Shown piece after piece: positions 48,224 through 57,845 of a DNA stretch of 64,000 bases. Positions within the stretch are counted from its first letter, which is position 1, and every line of letters starts with the position of its first letter. The translations under genes were made by a program, and so were the position numbers. The notes beneath the pieces were generated by a model. The model was not told the origin of the DNA, searched no databases, and saw only the letters and a list, made by a program, of their open reading frames with translations. Location of the stretch: positions 1-64,000 of the forward strand of contig JAGCZH010000025.1 in the NCBI GenBank assembly GCA_017960475.1. The letters run 5' to 3'. Source of the DNA: Bacteroidales bacterium (GTDB lineage Bacteria > Bacteroidota > Bacteroidia > Bacteroidales > P3).

Positions 48224-48532
48224 TCACACTTTGATTTCTACTTCAACACCACTGGGAAGCTCGAGCTTCATAAGAGCGTCAATGGTCTTGGTACGGTCAT
48301 TGATTTCAATGTCCATGAGACGCTTGTAGGAGCTGAGTTCGAACTGTTCGCGCGATTTCTTGTTGACGAAGGTCGAGCGGTTGACAGTGAAAATCTTTTT
48401 GTTTGTCGGCAGAGGGATGGGACCATTCACAACTGCGCCCGTCATTTTGACGGTCTTCACGATCTTCTCAGCCGATTTGTCGACGAGGTTATGATCGTAA
48501 GATTTGAGTTTAATTCTGATTCTTTGACTCAC
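48224..48532 (-). CDS. rpsJ: 30S ribosomal protein S10 (GTG start)
   Basis: S10 is a head protein and a NusE-type antitermination factor. The 102 residues read [20 protein letters not shown] and include [20 protein letters not shown]. The start is GTG at 48532, one of the few non-ATG starts here; no ATG lies at the right place. It lies 24 nt after fusA. Confidence 0.98.
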   Translation of the reverse strand: MSQRIRIKLKSYDHNLVDKSAEKIVKTVKMTGAVVNGPIPLPTNKKIFTVNRSTFVNKKSREQFELSSYKRLMDIEINDRTKTIDALMKLELPSGVEVEIKV

Positions 48533-48556
48533 GGTTTAATAATTTAGAGATCTTTA

Positions 48557-50647
48557 TTAATAATTGTATTTGTTTTTTAGTATAGACTCCTGTTGTTCTT
48601 TCGTGACCTCGGCATAGTGGGAGAACTCCATGGTAGAGTTGGCGCGGCCGGAGGTGATAGTGCGGAGGGCTGTGACATAGCCGAACATCTGTTCGAGAGG
48701 CACCTTGGCGTGGATCGCCTGAACACCGACCTTGGCGTTGATGTTCTCAAGCATGCCGCGACGACGGTTTAGGTCGCCGGTGACATCACCAACATAAGCG
48801 TCGGGAGTCAGCACCTCAAGCTTCATAATAGGTTCGAGGAGAACAGGGGCAGCCTTGCGGCAAGCGTTCTTGAAACCTATCTTGGCGCACACCTCAAATG
48901 AAAGCTGGTCTGAGTCAACGGGGTGGAATGACCCATCGATGATGCGAACCTTCATGCTATCGAGTGGATAACCGGCCAATACGCCATTCAGCATAGCCTC
49001 TTTGAAACCCTTCTCGATAGCCGGCATATACTCTTTAGGAATATTGCCTCCCTTAACCTCATTGACAAACTGCAGACCCACGAAACCATCGTCGGCGGGA
49101 CCGACCTCGAAAAGAATGTCAGCGAATTTACCCTTACCGCCAGTCTGTTTCTTGTAAATCTCGTGGTGTTGGACAGTCTGAGTGATTGCCTCCTTATAGG
49201 CAACCTCAGGACGACCCTGATTAACCTCGACGCCAAATTCACGGCGCAGACGATCCATGATGATATCCAAATGGAGCTCGCCCATGCCGCTGATGATAGT
49301 TTGGCCCGAGACCTCGTCGGTTTTGACTCTGAAAGTGGGGTCTTCTTCCGCCAGTTTCATAAGGGCGTTGGTAAGTTTGTCCATATCAGCCTGAGTGTGC
49401 GGTTCCACAGCGATGCTGATAACCGGCTCAGGGAATTTCATGGATTCGAGGACAATGGGGTGACCCTCGTCGCAGAGAGTGTGACCAGTCTTAATGTCTT
49501 TGAATCCCACAGCAGCTCCGATGTCGCCAGCCTCGATACGGTCGAGGGGGTTCTGCTTGTTGGAGTGCATCTGCATAATGCGAGAGATACGTTCCTTTTT
49601 GCCCGTATTAGCGTTATAAACATACGAGCCCGACTCAAGCGAACCGGAATAGACGCGGAAGAAGCAGAGACGTCCGACATAGGGGTCAGTGGCGATTTTA
49701 AAAGCCAAAGCAGCGAAAGGAGCCTTGACATCAATCTTGCGAGACTCCTCCTTGTCGTTGCGGGGGTTGATACCAACTATGTCGTCCATGTCGAGAGGCG
49801 AGGGAAGGAAAGCAGCCACCGCATCGAGCAGAGACTGGACACCTTTGTTCTTGAATGCCGAGCCACACATAACAGGAGTGATCTTCATAGCCAAGGTAGC
49901 CTTGCGAATCTCGGCGATAATCTCATCCTCGGTGATAGAGTCGGGATCGTCGAAGAACTTCATCATAAGTTCTTCGTTTTCCTCGGCAACACCTTCGATA
50001 AGTTTTTGTCTGTATTCGCTGACCACATCCTTAAGGTCTTCAGGCATAGGCACCTCGTAGAATTTGCTTCCGTTAGAGGCCTCGTCCCAGATAAGGGCCT
50101 TATTGGTAATGAGGTTGACGACACCTTTGAAGAGGTCTTCCTGTCCGATGGGTATCTCGATAGGTATAGGATTGGCGCCGAGGCGCTCCTTGATCTGGCT
50201 CACTACCGAGAAGAAATCAGCGCCGGCGCGGTCCATTTTATTAATGAAGGCAATGCGGGGCACTCTGTATTTGTCGGCCTGACGCCAGACAGTCTCAGAC
50301 TGGGGCTCCACACCGCCAACAGCGCAGAAGATAGCGATTGCGCCATCGAGCACACGCAAAGAGCGTTCTACCTCGACAGTGAAATCGACATGGCCAGGAG
50401 TATCTATAATATTGTATTTATAGCGATTGTTATGCCAATCCCAGTAGACAGTAGTAGCGGCAGAAGTGATAGTGATGCCACGTTCCTGTTCCTGAACCAT
50501 CCAGTCCATAGTAGCCGAACCCTCGTGGGTTTCGCCAAGTTTATAGTTCTTGCCCGTATAGAACAAGATGCGCTCAGTCGTTGTCGTTTTACCGGCATCG
50601 ATGTGGGCCATTATTCCAATATTTCTTGTCAAGTGAAGGTCGGACAT
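48557..50647 (-). CDS. fusA: Translation elongation factor G
   Basis: EF-G translocates tRNA and mRNA with GTP hydrolysis. The 696 residues have the G1 motif [10 protein letters not shown] at 14-23, switch [10 protein letters not shown] near 82 and NKMD near 136. Domain IV, with the [14 protein letters not shown] segment near 635, completes the protein. It lies in the str-type order rpsL-rpsG-fusA, with a 65-nt gap from rpsG. Its length is standard, so it is a full EF-G, not a TetM-like paralogue. Confidence 0.98.
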   Translation of the reverse strand: MSDLHLTRNIGIMAHIDAGKTTTTERILFYTGKNYKLGETHEGSATMDWMVQEQERGITITSAATTVYWDWHNNRYKYNIIDTPGHVDFTVEVERSLRVLDGAIAIFCAVGGVEPQSETVWRQADKYRVPRIAFINKMDRAGADFFSVVSQIKERLGANPIPIEIPIGQEDLFKGVVNLITNKALIWDEASNGSKFYEVPMPEDLKDVVSEYRQKLIEGVAEENEELMMKFFDDPDSITEDEIIAEIRKATLAMKITPVMCGSAFKNKGVQSLLDAVAAFLPSPLDMDDIVGINPRNDKEESRKIDVKAPFAALAFKIATDPYVGRLCFFRVYSGSLESGSYVYNANTGKKERISRIMQMHSNKQNPLDRIEAGDIGAAVGFKDIKTGHTLCDEGHPIVLESMKFPEPVISIAVEPHTQADMDKLTNALMKLAEEDPTFRVKTDEVSGQTIISGMGELHLDIIMDRLRREFGVEVNQGRPEVAYKEAITQTVQHHEIYKKQTGGKGKFADILFEVGPADDGFVGLQFVNEVKGGNIPKEYMPAIEKGFKEAMLNGVLAGYPLDSMKVRIIDGSFHPVDSDQLSFEVCAKIGFKNACRKAAPVLLEPIMKLEVLTPDAYVGDVTGDLNRRRGMLENINAKVGVQAIHAKVPLEQMFGYVTALRTITSGRANSTMEFSHYAEVTKEQQESILKNKYNY

Positions 50648-50712
50648 AAACTATAGATTTAGGTTGGTTGATAATATCTGGTTGGCGATGCTAAAGATAC
50701 AAATACGAATAT

Positions 50713-51180
50713 TTAGAATCTGAAGTGAGAGAATGCCTTGTTGGCCTCAGCCATACGGTGGATATCCTCTTTACGTTTGAAGGCTGCACCTTCCTCTTTA
50801 TAAGCGGCCTGAATTTCGGCGGCCAGTTTGAGGGCCATGGTCTTCTCGCTGCGTTTGCGGGAGAAAGAAATAAGGTTCTTCATACCGATAGACTGCTTAC
50901 GCTCGGGGCGGATTTCGGTAGGAACCTGGAAGGTGGCACCACCAATACGGCGGCTCTTAACCTCTACAGAAGGGGTGATGTTAGCCAATGCTTTTTTCCA
51001 GACCTCAAGGCCGTCCTCTTTTGTACGGTCTGCGACAACGTCGATAGCCTCATAAAAAATCTTGTAGGCGATGGTTTTTTTACCACCCATCATGAGGTTG
51101 TTTACAAACTTGGTGACGAGCACATCATTGTATTTAGGATCTGGGAGGATGATTCTCTTTTTTGGTTTTGCTTTTCTCAT
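50713..51180 (-). CDS. rpsG: 30S ribosomal protein S7
   Basis: S7 nucleates head assembly and in E. coli represses the str operon. The 155 residues contain [20 protein letters not shown] near 24, the beta-hairpin region [19 protein letters not shown] near 79 and the C-terminal helix [15 protein letters not shown]. It lies 32 nt after rpsL. Confidence 0.98.
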   Translation of the reverse strand: MRKAKPKKRIILPDPKYNDVLVTKFVNNLMMGGKKTIAYKIFYEAIDVVADRTKEDGLEVWKKALANITPSVEVKSRRIGGATFQVPTEIRPERKQSIGMKNLISFSRKRSEKTMALKLAAEIQAAYKEEGAAFKRKEDIHRMAEANKAFSHFRF

Positions 51181-51212
51181 TTCTTTATCAAGCTAAAAAC
51201 TTTAAAAACAAT

Positions 51213-51596
51213 TTACTTTGCTGCTTGTTTCGGGCGTTTAGCACCGTATTTGGAGCGGCGCTGGCGGCGGCCGTCAACTCCGGAGGTGTCAAGAGCACCA
51301 CGGATGATATGATAACGGACACCTGGCAGGTCTTTAACACGACCACCACGGATCATGACGATGGAGTGTTCCTGCAGGTTATGGCCCTCACCGGGGATAT
51401 AAGCGTTGACTTCCTTCTGGTTAGTCAGGCGGACACGGGCCACCTTACGCATAGCCGAGTTAGGTTTTTTAGGCGTGGTGGTATACACACGGGTGCAAAC
51501 GCCACGACGTTGTGGACATGAGTCCAATGCAGGAGACTTGCTTTTGTACTCCATTTTCTGACGTCCTTTGCGAACTAATTGCTGAATTGTTGGCAT
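51213..51596 (-). CDS. rpsL: 30S ribosomal protein S12
   Basis: S12 controls decoding accuracy at the A site. In 127 residues the streptomycin-related loops are intact: TTPKKPNSA at 40-48 with its lysine, and GHNLQEHS at 71-78 next to the [10 protein letters not shown] segment. By sequence it looks streptomycin-sensitive. It is the first gene of the whole cluster and is transcribed from the promoter at 51677-51707 with a leader of about 75 nt. Confidence 0.98.
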   Translation of the reverse strand: MPTIQQLVRKGRQKMEYKSKSPALDSCPQRRGVCTRVYTTTPKKPNSAMRKVARVRLTNQKEVNAYIPGEGHNLQEHSIVMIRGGRVKDLPGVRYHIIRGALDTSGVDGRRQRRSKYGAKRPKQAAK

Positions 51597-52112
51597 TTTC
51601 GATTTAGATATTATTATTTCAAAATTAATGTTTTCGATACAATTTTATGGGCATAATATACCCACAAAATGGAGTGCAAAAGTACGACCATTTTTGAGAC
51701 TGACAAAACACTCTGACTCACAAAGCAGTTAAAAAAAGTTAAAATTCTCTGGCAAAATTGATTTTCTGATATTTACAAAAATCAAAAACAGCGTAAATCA
51801 CGATTTATATCAATAAAAAAAATGTCATTTTCACTCCGTATTTGATGTATAAAATTGAAAATGGAGCCATATTTATTAACACCTGTTGATAAGTTTTTTT
51901 TTTCGACCGACAAGAGGAGAAAATTCATAAAGAAAAGACTTATCGTAAAATCGTCCTTTTTTTCTCGTTTCAGCAACATCATCATTTCTTTCGGCGTCTT
52001 GTCCACATCCCTGTCATGCCGTAGCCCAATTCCAACAACCTGTTCGGGTTCAAAGATAATCCAATGAAAACAGCAAGTACAATAAAAAATGACAAGCGAC
52101 GTTTCATTTGCA
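51597..52112. other. Divergent spacer between rpsL and S41 protease gene
   Basis: The spacer is strongly A/T-rich. It contains the rpsL promoter and leader at its left end. On the right side no -7 element could be found for the protease gene. An imperfect inverted repeat (GATAAG near 51889 and CTTATC near 51939) is visible. Short open frames on both strands have no family features and are not called. Confidence 0.55.
51677..51707 (-). promoter_or_regulatory. Main promoter of the ribosomal gene cluster
   Basis: On the minus strand, TTTG (51704-51707) and TACTTTTG (51677-51684) are spaced by exactly 19 nt, the ideal Bacteroidetes arrangement. Transcription should start near 51670. A short hairpin (TGGG at 51648-51651 with CCCA at 51661-51664) lies in the leader. 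Together with the terminator at 32911-32949 this suggests one long unit of 33 genes. Confidence 0.8.
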
Positions 52113-53711
52113 ATGAAAAAAACAACAACCATAATATTGATTTTTATCTCAATGTTTGTAGGGTGTCTCGTAGGCACTTTCGCCACACTGAAAGCCTACA
52201 GACAGCACGACATAGCAATAGGAAGCGCAGGACCTAACAGCTACAAGCTCAACGCCATCTGGAACCTTGTCAACAGCCGTTACGTAGACCCTATCGAGGG
52301 CGACACTCTTGTAGAGCGCATATACGCTTCCATACTATCAACCCTTGACCCACACAGCAACTACCTTTCCGGAGCAGCCCTTGCCAAAGAGACCGAGGCT
52401 CTGCAAGGGCATTTTGAAGGCATCGGTATAGTGATAAAAATAGTAAACGACACAGTCTGTGTTGGGCAGGTAATAGCTGATGGACCGTCAGAAAGAGCCG
52501 GTTTGCAAGCCGGAGACAGAATACTTAAAGTCGATGGCCGCAAGGTCGCCGGAGTATCCATGAGCAGCGACACCGTAATAAGCCTGCTCAGAGGTCCTCG
52601 CAAAAGCACCGCCAACGTGGAGATATTGCGGCTAAGCGAAGGCAAAGCCAGAAATGTCAAAATAGTGCGCGATGTCATAAGCACACCAAGTGTAACCTAC
52701 AGCGGGATGATAGACACAGAGACCGGATACATCCGATTGTCCCGATTTGGAGCAACCACATACGAGGAATTCTGCGAATCACTGAAAACGCTCAAAGACA
52801 AGGGCATGAAGCATTTGGTACTTGACCTTAGGGCTAATGGAGGAGGCATGCTAAATGCAGCCATCGACATCTGCGACGAACTTCTGCCCGGGAAAGAGCT
52901 GATTGTGTATACCGAAGGAGCCCACCAAAGAAGAGAGAACGCCTATTCAAAGCCTGGAGGTCTTTTCTGTCAAGGAAAGGTGACGGTGATAATAGATGAA
53001 TTCTCGGCATCGGCGAGCGAGATTGTCGCCGGAGCCATACAAGACAACGACAGAGGCACAATAGTAGGGCGTCGCTCATTCGGCAAAGGACTCGTACAGC
53101 AGCAATTCTCACTGCCCGACAATTCGGCGGTGTTGCTGACAATAGCACGTTATTACACTCCCTCAGGAAGATGCATTCAGCGACCTTACGACCGAGGCAC
53201 AGATGAATACTACGCGGATTTCCTCAATCATGTTGCTGAGGAATACACTACCGACTCAATACTTTATCAAATAAACGACTCAACGCCATATCACACCACC
53301 AAAGGTCGTATAGTTTATGGCGGAGGAGGAATAATGCCCGACCATGTCATACATATAAAGAGCGATCCAAAAGTTGTATATTACAATAAACTGGTCAATA
53401 AATCCGTCATCAACAATTACGCCTTCAACATCGTTTCGAAAAAGGGTACAGAAATAAAAAAATCTTTTCCGAAAGAGGAAGACTACGTGAAAAAATACAA
53501 CATTGACAACAGTCAACTTGAGGGTCTTTTCATAGCGGCCGAAAAAGCAGGTATTATGCGAGACAAGACCTCCATCGACACCTATCGAGAGGAAATAAGA
53601 GCACGCCTAAAAGCCGAGATAGGAGATATGCTATACACCAACAACGCTTTCTACAAACTGCTGTTGCCCTACGACCCCGAGCTGAAAGAAGCCCTTAAAG
53701 TCACAAAATAA
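52113..53711 (+). CDS. S41 C-terminal processing peptidase (CtpA/Prc family)
   Basis: This periplasmic serine protease of about 532 residues is anchored by an N-terminal membrane helix (about 4-24). A PDZ domain (about 85-170: GHFEGIGIVIK and AGLQAGDRILKVDGR) is followed by the S41 catalytic domain. The nucleophile serine lies in SASASEIVAG near 300 and the general-base lysine in GRRSFGKGLVQ near 325. A C-terminal region of about 150 residues follows. Such proteases trim envelope proteins. The ATG at 52113 starts the membrane helix; an ATG at 52089 would add eight residues. The TlpA-like gene follows 28 nt downstream. Confidence 0.92.
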   Translation: MKKTTTIILIFISMFVGCLVGTFATLKAYRQHDIAIGSAGPNSYKLNAIWNLVNSRYVDPIEGDTLVERIYASILSTLDPHSNYLSGAALAKETEALQGHFEGIGIVIKIVNDTVCVGQVIADGPSERAGLQAGDRILKVDGRKVAGVSMSSDTVISLLRGPRKSTANVEILRLSEGKARNVKIVRDVISTPSVTYSGMIDTETGYIRLSRFGATTYEEFCESLKTLKDKGMKHLVLDLRANGGGMLNAAIDICDELLPGKELIVYTEGAHQRRENAYSKPGGLFCQGKVTVIIDEFSASASEIVAGAIQDNDRGTIVGRRSFGKGLVQQQFSLPDNSAVLLTIARYYTPSGRCIQRPYDRGTDEYYADFLNHVAEEYTTDSILYQINDSTPYHTTKGRIVYGGGGIMPDHVIHIKSDPKVVYYNKLVNKSVINNYAFNIVSKKGTEIKKSFPKEEDYVKKYNIDNSQLEGLFIAAEKAGIMRDKTSIDTYREEIRARLKAEIGDMLYTNNAFYKLLLPYDPELKEALKVTK

Positions 53712-53739
53712 AGTAACCCCATAGCCCCCAGATAAAACA

Positions 53740-54855
53740 ATGAAGAAAATCATTCCATTTCTTTTTCTGTTACTGACGACAGCATTTGTCACAGCCCAGA
53801 ATACATTAATCAGCGGACAGTTTGTCTCAGCAAAAAGTGGAAAAAGTCGACTGATAGTAAGCCACGCCGAAGGCAACAAACTAGTCGCCGACGACACTAT
53901 CAATCTTGATAAGGCAGGCCGGTTCCGTTTCGTCAGCAAGATAACGAGTCCAACACTGTATTTGCTGAAATTCGACCAATATGAGAACTGTTTCACACAT
54001 GTAATGTTAGAGCCCGGCAATAAAATCGGGCTGGAGTGCCGCTATGACACTGTTATAAACACCATGGACATTACTACAGCAAGAGGCTCCGGCAATGTAG
54101 AGCTATACAAACAATTCAACGACATATTGGTAGATTTTGCCAGGAAAAACCACACAATGTCCGAGGAGTTCAACTCGCTGTCAACAAGCGAGGCCAGAAA
54201 ACAAGAATTAGTGACACAGGCTAATTCAATGCTGTCAGAAAGGAATGAAAAGATAGCGACTTTGCTAAAGAACAACGGCGACAAGCTTATGAGTGCTTTT
54301 TTGGTCACCTATTTTGACGAATCGCCGGTAGACTATATAGAAATATATGAAACAATACAATCAAAACTGAAAGATAAATATGCCGGCAACGAGTTCTTGC
54401 AGCATGTGGAAACTGTGGTGAAGAAAAATCTAGGGCCAGGGCGCATGGCACCTGAAATAGCCATGAAAGACCCCGAAGGCAATATACGAAAACTCAGCGA
54501 TCTCCGAGGCAACATCGTCATGATAGACTTCTGGGCATCCTGGTGCCGCCCATGCCGCATGGAAAACCCCAACGTTGTAAAACTCTATCACAAATACCAC
54601 GGCAAAGGCTTTGAGATATACAGTGTCTCGTTGGATAAGAGCGGCGTCGAATGGCGGCGAGCCATAGAGCAGGACGGACTTGTTTGGCCCAACCATGTCA
54701 GCGATCTTAACGGATGGACCTCGTCAGGAGGAGCCACTTACGGAATAATGTCAGTACCCAGCACTGTTCTCATCGACCGTGACGGCAAAATCATAGCACG
54801 CAACCTTCGCGGTCCCGACCTTGCCAACAAGCTGAAAGAAATCTTCGGTGAATGA
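53740..54855 (+). CDS. TlpA-like thioredoxin with N-terminal DUF4369-type domain
   Basis: This 371-residue protein has a signal peptide ending near TAQNT. An N-terminal beta-rich domain of about 110 residues (DUF4369 type) and a helical middle are followed by a thioredoxin domain with the redox motif WCRPC at 268-272. The cis-proline loop SVPSTVLID is near 330. Such proteins reduce or rearrange disulfides in the periplasm of Bacteroidetes, but the natural partner is unknown. It is downstream of the S41 protease, possibly in one operon. Confidence 0.88.
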   Translation: MKKIIPFLFLLLTTAFVTAQNTLISGQFVSAKSGKSRLIVSHAEGNKLVADDTINLDKAGRFRFVSKITSPTLYLLKFDQYENCFTHVMLEPGNKIGLECRYDTVINTMDITTARGSGNVELYKQFNDILVDFARKNHTMSEEFNSLSTSEARKQELVTQANSMLSERNEKIATLLKNNGDKLMSAFLVTYFDESPVDYIEIYETIQSKLKDKYAGNEFLQHVETVVKKNLGPGRMAPEIAMKDPEGNIRKLSDLRGNIVMIDFWASWCRPCRMENPNVVKLYHKYHGKGFEIYSVSLDKSGVEWRRAIEQDGLVWPNHVSDLNGWTSSGGATYGIMSVPSTVLIDRDGKIIARNLRGPDLANKLKEIFGE

Positions 54856-54897
54856 CGAACCATTAATTCTCAAACCACAAGCCATAAAACAAAGGAA

Positions 54898-55323
54898 ATG
54901 TACACCTACGAATATCCTCGACCGGCGCTGACGGCCGACATAGTACTATTGAACGAGGAATGCAGTCATGTATTGCTGATTCGTCGCCGCAACGACCCCT
55001 ACAAAGACTGCTGGGCCTTTCCAGGAGGTTTTTTCGACATGACCGACCACGACATTGAGCATACCGCGGCGCGCGAACTGGAAGAGGAGACGTCACTGAC
55101 AGGAATCCCACTGACAATGGCTTCTGTGGCATCACGCGACGGCCGTGATCCAAGAGGACGCACTGTGTCGGTTATTTTCACGGCTTGCGTGAATCGCGAC
55201 ACCGTCCATCCCCGTGGTGGCGACGACGCCAAGGAGACACGCTGGTTCCCGCTCGACTCGCTGCCACCTCTGGCTTTCGATCATGCCGAGATACTGGAAA
55301 AGATACTCAAAGAACGAGTTTAA
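54898..55323 (+). CDS. NUDIX hydrolase
   Basis: This 141-residue enzyme has the Nudix box GGFFDMTD...HTAARELEEETSL at about 41-66. The usual Glu after the glycines is replaced by Asp, and the REL-EE core is intact. Nudix enzymes cleave nucleoside diphosphates linked to another group, such as ADP-ribose, NADH or damaged nucleotides. The substrate cannot be fixed from this sequence. The gene lies 42 nt after the TlpA-like gene and 108 nt before mrp. Confidence 0.9.
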   Translation: MYTYEYPRPALTADIVLLNEECSHVLLIRRRNDPYKDCWAFPGGFFDMTDHDIEHTAARELEEETSLTGIPLTMASVASRDGRDPRGRTVSVIFTACVNRDTVHPRGGDDAKETRWFPLDSLPPLAFDHAEILEKILKERV

Positions 55324-55431
55324 TGTCCTCGCACAATAAAAAATGATATTGTCAGTTTAGTATCCCAGTAAGGGCTACCAGCCCCCAAAAAACGACAACA
55401 CATAACTACATTCAAGAACCACAAAATCAAC

Positions 55432-56499
55432 ATGAGCGCAATAACAAAGACAATGATAGAGATGGCGCTGAGCCATGTCGACGATCCCGACCTCGGACAA
55501 AGTCTGACCCAACTAGGAATGATTGAGAACATTGCCATCGACGGCATGAAAGTGTCATTCGATTTGGTGCTTACCACACCGGCATGTCCCATGAAATCGA
55601 AGATGAAAGAAGACTGCGTCAACGCCATTCACGAATATGTGGACCGCAACGCCCAAGTCGAAGTCAATCTCACATCACGCAAAATAGAGCAGCCCAAACC
55701 CGAGGAGATGTTTCCAAACATCAAGAACACCATCCTCGTTGCCAGTGGCAAAGGCGGAGTAGGCAAGTCGACTGTCGCTGTAAACCTTGCAGTGGCCCTT
55801 GCCAAGACTGGTGCCAAAGTTGGCTTGATCGACGCCGACGTGTATGGACCATCGATACCAATAATGTTCAACATCACAGAGAACGACATTTATGGCGAGA
55901 AACATGGCGACAAGACCTACATGACCCCCATCATGAAATACAATGTCAAGCTGATGTCGGTAGGATTCCTTGTCGATCCCGAAAAAGCTATGGTTTGGCG
56001 CGGCCCGATGGCCAGTGGAGCTCTCAAACAGCTGCTTACTGAGACCTGGTGGGACGAAATAGACTACCTAGTCGTCGACATGCCTCCAGGAACAGGCGAT
56101 ATACAACTCACCATTGCCCAGACACTTCCCGTCAGCGGTGCCATCATCGTCAGCACACCCCAGCAGGTGGCACTGGCCGATGTGGTTCGCGGCGTGGAGA
56201 TGTTCCAGAACCCCAACATCAACATTCCAGTGCTTGGCTTCGTAGAGAATATGGCATGGTTCACTCCCGCCGAGCTTCCAAACAACAAATATTATATCTT
56301 TGGAAAGGAAGGCTGCAGCAAGCTTTCCAAAGAGATGGGAATACCGCTGCTAGGACAGATCCCCTTGGTCCAAAGCATTGCCGAAAGTGGCGACAACGGC
56401 AAGCCCGTAGCCCTTTGGAGCGACAATCCCACACCTGAGAGCGAAGCCTTCGACAAATTGGCAGAGAACACCATTCGGGAAATCTGCAAGAAAAAATAA
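55432..56499 (+). CDS. mrp: Mrp/ApbC-family iron-sulfur cluster carrier ATPase
   Basis: This 355-residue protein has an N-terminal MIP18 (DUF59) domain with TTPACP at 48-53 and a P-loop domain with GKGGVGKST at 106-114. The switch-like DADVYGPS is near 125. Mrp proteins hold and deliver 4Fe-4S clusters. The CxxC that usually carries the cluster near the C-terminus is not obvious here: the region around residue 290 reads WFTPAELPNNKYYIFGKEG. The NifU-like gene is next, consistent with shared Fe-S work. Confidence 0.9.
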   Translation: MSAITKTMIEMALSHVDDPDLGQSLTQLGMIENIAIDGMKVSFDLVLTTPACPMKSKMKEDCVNAIHEYVDRNAQVEVNLTSRKIEQPKPEEMFPNIKNTILVASGKGGVGKSTVAVNLAVALAKTGAKVGLIDADVYGPSIPIMFNITENDIYGEKHGDKTYMTPIMKYNVKLMSVGFLVDPEKAMVWRGPMASGALKQLLTETWWDEIDYLVVDMPPGTGDIQLTIAQTLPVSGAIIVSTPQQVALADVVRGVEMFQNPNINIPVLGFVENMAWFTPAELPNNKYYIFGKEGCSKLSKEMGIPLLGQIPLVQSIAESGDNGKPVALWSDNPTPESEAFDKLAENTIREICKKK

Positions 56500-56577
56500 G
56501 AAAACAACCCTATTGACAAACATGTCACGACATGGAAGCAACGCCATAACGTGATTCCAAAACAAAAAGGAACGATT

Positions 56578-56826
56578 ATGACCGACGAACAGAAAACAAT
56601 AATAGAGAAGAAAGTGCTCAACGCACTCTCACAGATACGTCCCTATCTGCAGCAAGATGGCGGAGACGTGGAATATGTTGACATGACCAACGAAGGTGTT
56701 GTCATGGTGAAACTCAAAGGGCATTGCGGTAGTTGCCCCCATGCCATGCAGACACTCAAACAGGGCATAGAGACCGCGATAAAAAAGGTTATTCCTGAGG
56801 TAAAAAGCGTCGAAAGAGTCGGATAA
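56578..56826 (+). CDS. NifU C-terminal-domain iron-sulfur scaffold
   Basis: This protein of 82 residues is mainly a NifU-type scaffold domain. The cluster-binding CxxC is Cys50 and Cys53 in GHCGSCPHA, preceded by the RPYLQQDGGDVEYV stretch. The ATG at 56578 is used; an upstream frame start at 56551 adds nine residues without family match. It lies between mrp and the cobalamin adenosyltransferase gene, 14 nt before the latter. Confidence 0.9.
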   Translation: MTDEQKTIIEKKVLNALSQIRPYLQQDGGDVEYVDMTNEGVVMVKLKGHCGSCPHAMQTLKQGIETAIKKVIPEVKSVERVG

Positions 56827-56840
56827 TAATACTTTAAAGC

Positions 56841-57422
56841 ATGGTATATACACGCACTGGTGACAATGGCACCACATCACTTGTTGGAGGAAAGCGAGTC
56901 AAAAAATACGATACCCGCGTAGAGGCCTACGGCACCGTTGACGAACTAAACTCCCATATAGGGCTATTGGCCGAGATGCTTGCCGTGAAAAAAGACGACA
57001 GCGACTCCGATGCCAGAAAGCAATTCGAGTCAATATTCAGTCAGCTCAAGAGAATACAGAATAATCTTTTTGTTCTCCAAACCCTCCTGGCGACAGAAGA
57101 CGAAGAGACATACAAGAGACTGCCTCAGATGAAAGAGGAGACTGTAAGCGAAATGGAAAGCTGGATTGACGACATGGACTACAAATTGCCCAAGCTTGCC
57201 AGCTTTGTAATACCTGGCGGCAGCATCGAGTCTGCCCAGGCCCACGTGGCACGCACAGTATGCCGTCGCGGCGAACGAGAGATTGTCAAGCTGTCAGAAA
57301 AAGAAAAAATTGATTCTTTACTAATCAAATACATCAATAGAACCTCTGATTATCTGTTCGTTCTGTCGCGCTACATTCTTTTCATTGAAAAGAAAAAAGA
57401 AATTTTTTGGAGTGCGGAATAA
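56841..57422 (+). CDS. Cob(I)alamin adenosyltransferase (PduO type)
   Basis: This enzyme attaches adenosyl from ATP to cobalamin and makes coenzyme B12. The 193 residues show the PduO pattern: YTRTGDNGTTSLVGGKRVKK at 3-22 (ATP-binding N-terminus), VEAYGTVDELNSHIG near 32-46, and the C-terminal CRRGEREIVKLSEKE with IKYINRTSDYLFVLSRY. The closest partner would be methylmalonyl-CoA mutase, not in the window. It follows the NifU-like gene in the same direction. Confidence 0.93.
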   Translation: MVYTRTGDNGTTSLVGGKRVKKYDTRVEAYGTVDELNSHIGLLAEMLAVKKDDSDSDARKQFESIFSQLKRIQNNLFVLQTLLATEDEETYKRLPQMKEETVSEMESWIDDMDYKLPKLASFVIPGGSIESAQAHVARTVCRRGEREIVKLSEKEKIDSLLIKYINRTSDYLFVLSRYILFIEKKKEIFWSAE

Positions 57423-57522
57423 TAATTAATCTCTTATGTCGTTAAGAGGATTGAGCAAAAGCGAAGAATAATTGTTAAATATTACATTATCAATTTATTA
57501 ATACTAAAGTTATAGAACTATT

Positions 57523-57744
57523 ATGTATTGGACACTAGAATTGGCATCGAAACTAGAAGACGCACCATGGCCGGCAACAAAAGACGAGCTTATTGACTAT
57601 GCACTTCGAACAGGAGCCCCATTGGAAGTGATAGAGAATCTGCAGGAGATTGAAGACGAGGGAGATCCTTACGATAGTATCGAAGACATCTGGCCCGACT
57701 ATCCCACTAAAGAAGACTTCTTCTTTCAAGAAGACGAATACTAA
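57523..57744 (+). CDS. DUF2795-family small protein
   Basis: This 73-residue acidic protein begins MYWTLELASKLEDAPWPATK and has IENLQEIEDEGDPYDSIEDI near 37-56. This is the DUF2795 pattern known from Bacteroidetes, where it is highly conserved and of unknown function. It stands alone, 100 nt after the cobalamin gene, and is followed by a hairpin with a T-run. Confidence 0.9.
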   Translation: MYWTLELASKLEDAPWPATKDELIDYALRTGAPLEVIENLQEIEDEGDPYDSIEDIWPDYPTKEDFFFQEDEY

Positions 57745-57792
57745 TAAGGACAACGAGGCAAAAACCTCAAAAACACTTAGCGTTTCAATTAT

Positions 57793-57825
57793 AAAAGGGC
57801 CGGACAGAATGTTCTGGCCTTTTTT
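57793..57825 (+). terminator. Terminator after DUF2795 gene
   Basis: An imperfect GC-rich hairpin (AAAAGGGCCGG paired with TCTGGCC) is followed by six T, which fits a Rho-independent terminator. It stands between the DUF2795 gene and the DUF2520 gene. Confidence 0.75.
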
Positions 57826-57845
57826 GCAAACTAACGAAAAGCAAT

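Noticed and set aside
49163-50656. Long open frame on the plus strand opposite fusA (about 497 codons)
   Set aside because: It lies entirely antisense to EF-G, has no family motif, and arises from the codon pattern of the real gene.
51782-52186. Open frames on both strands in the rpsL-S41 spacer
   Set aside because: Low-complexity translations without motif; one overlaps the start of the protease gene.
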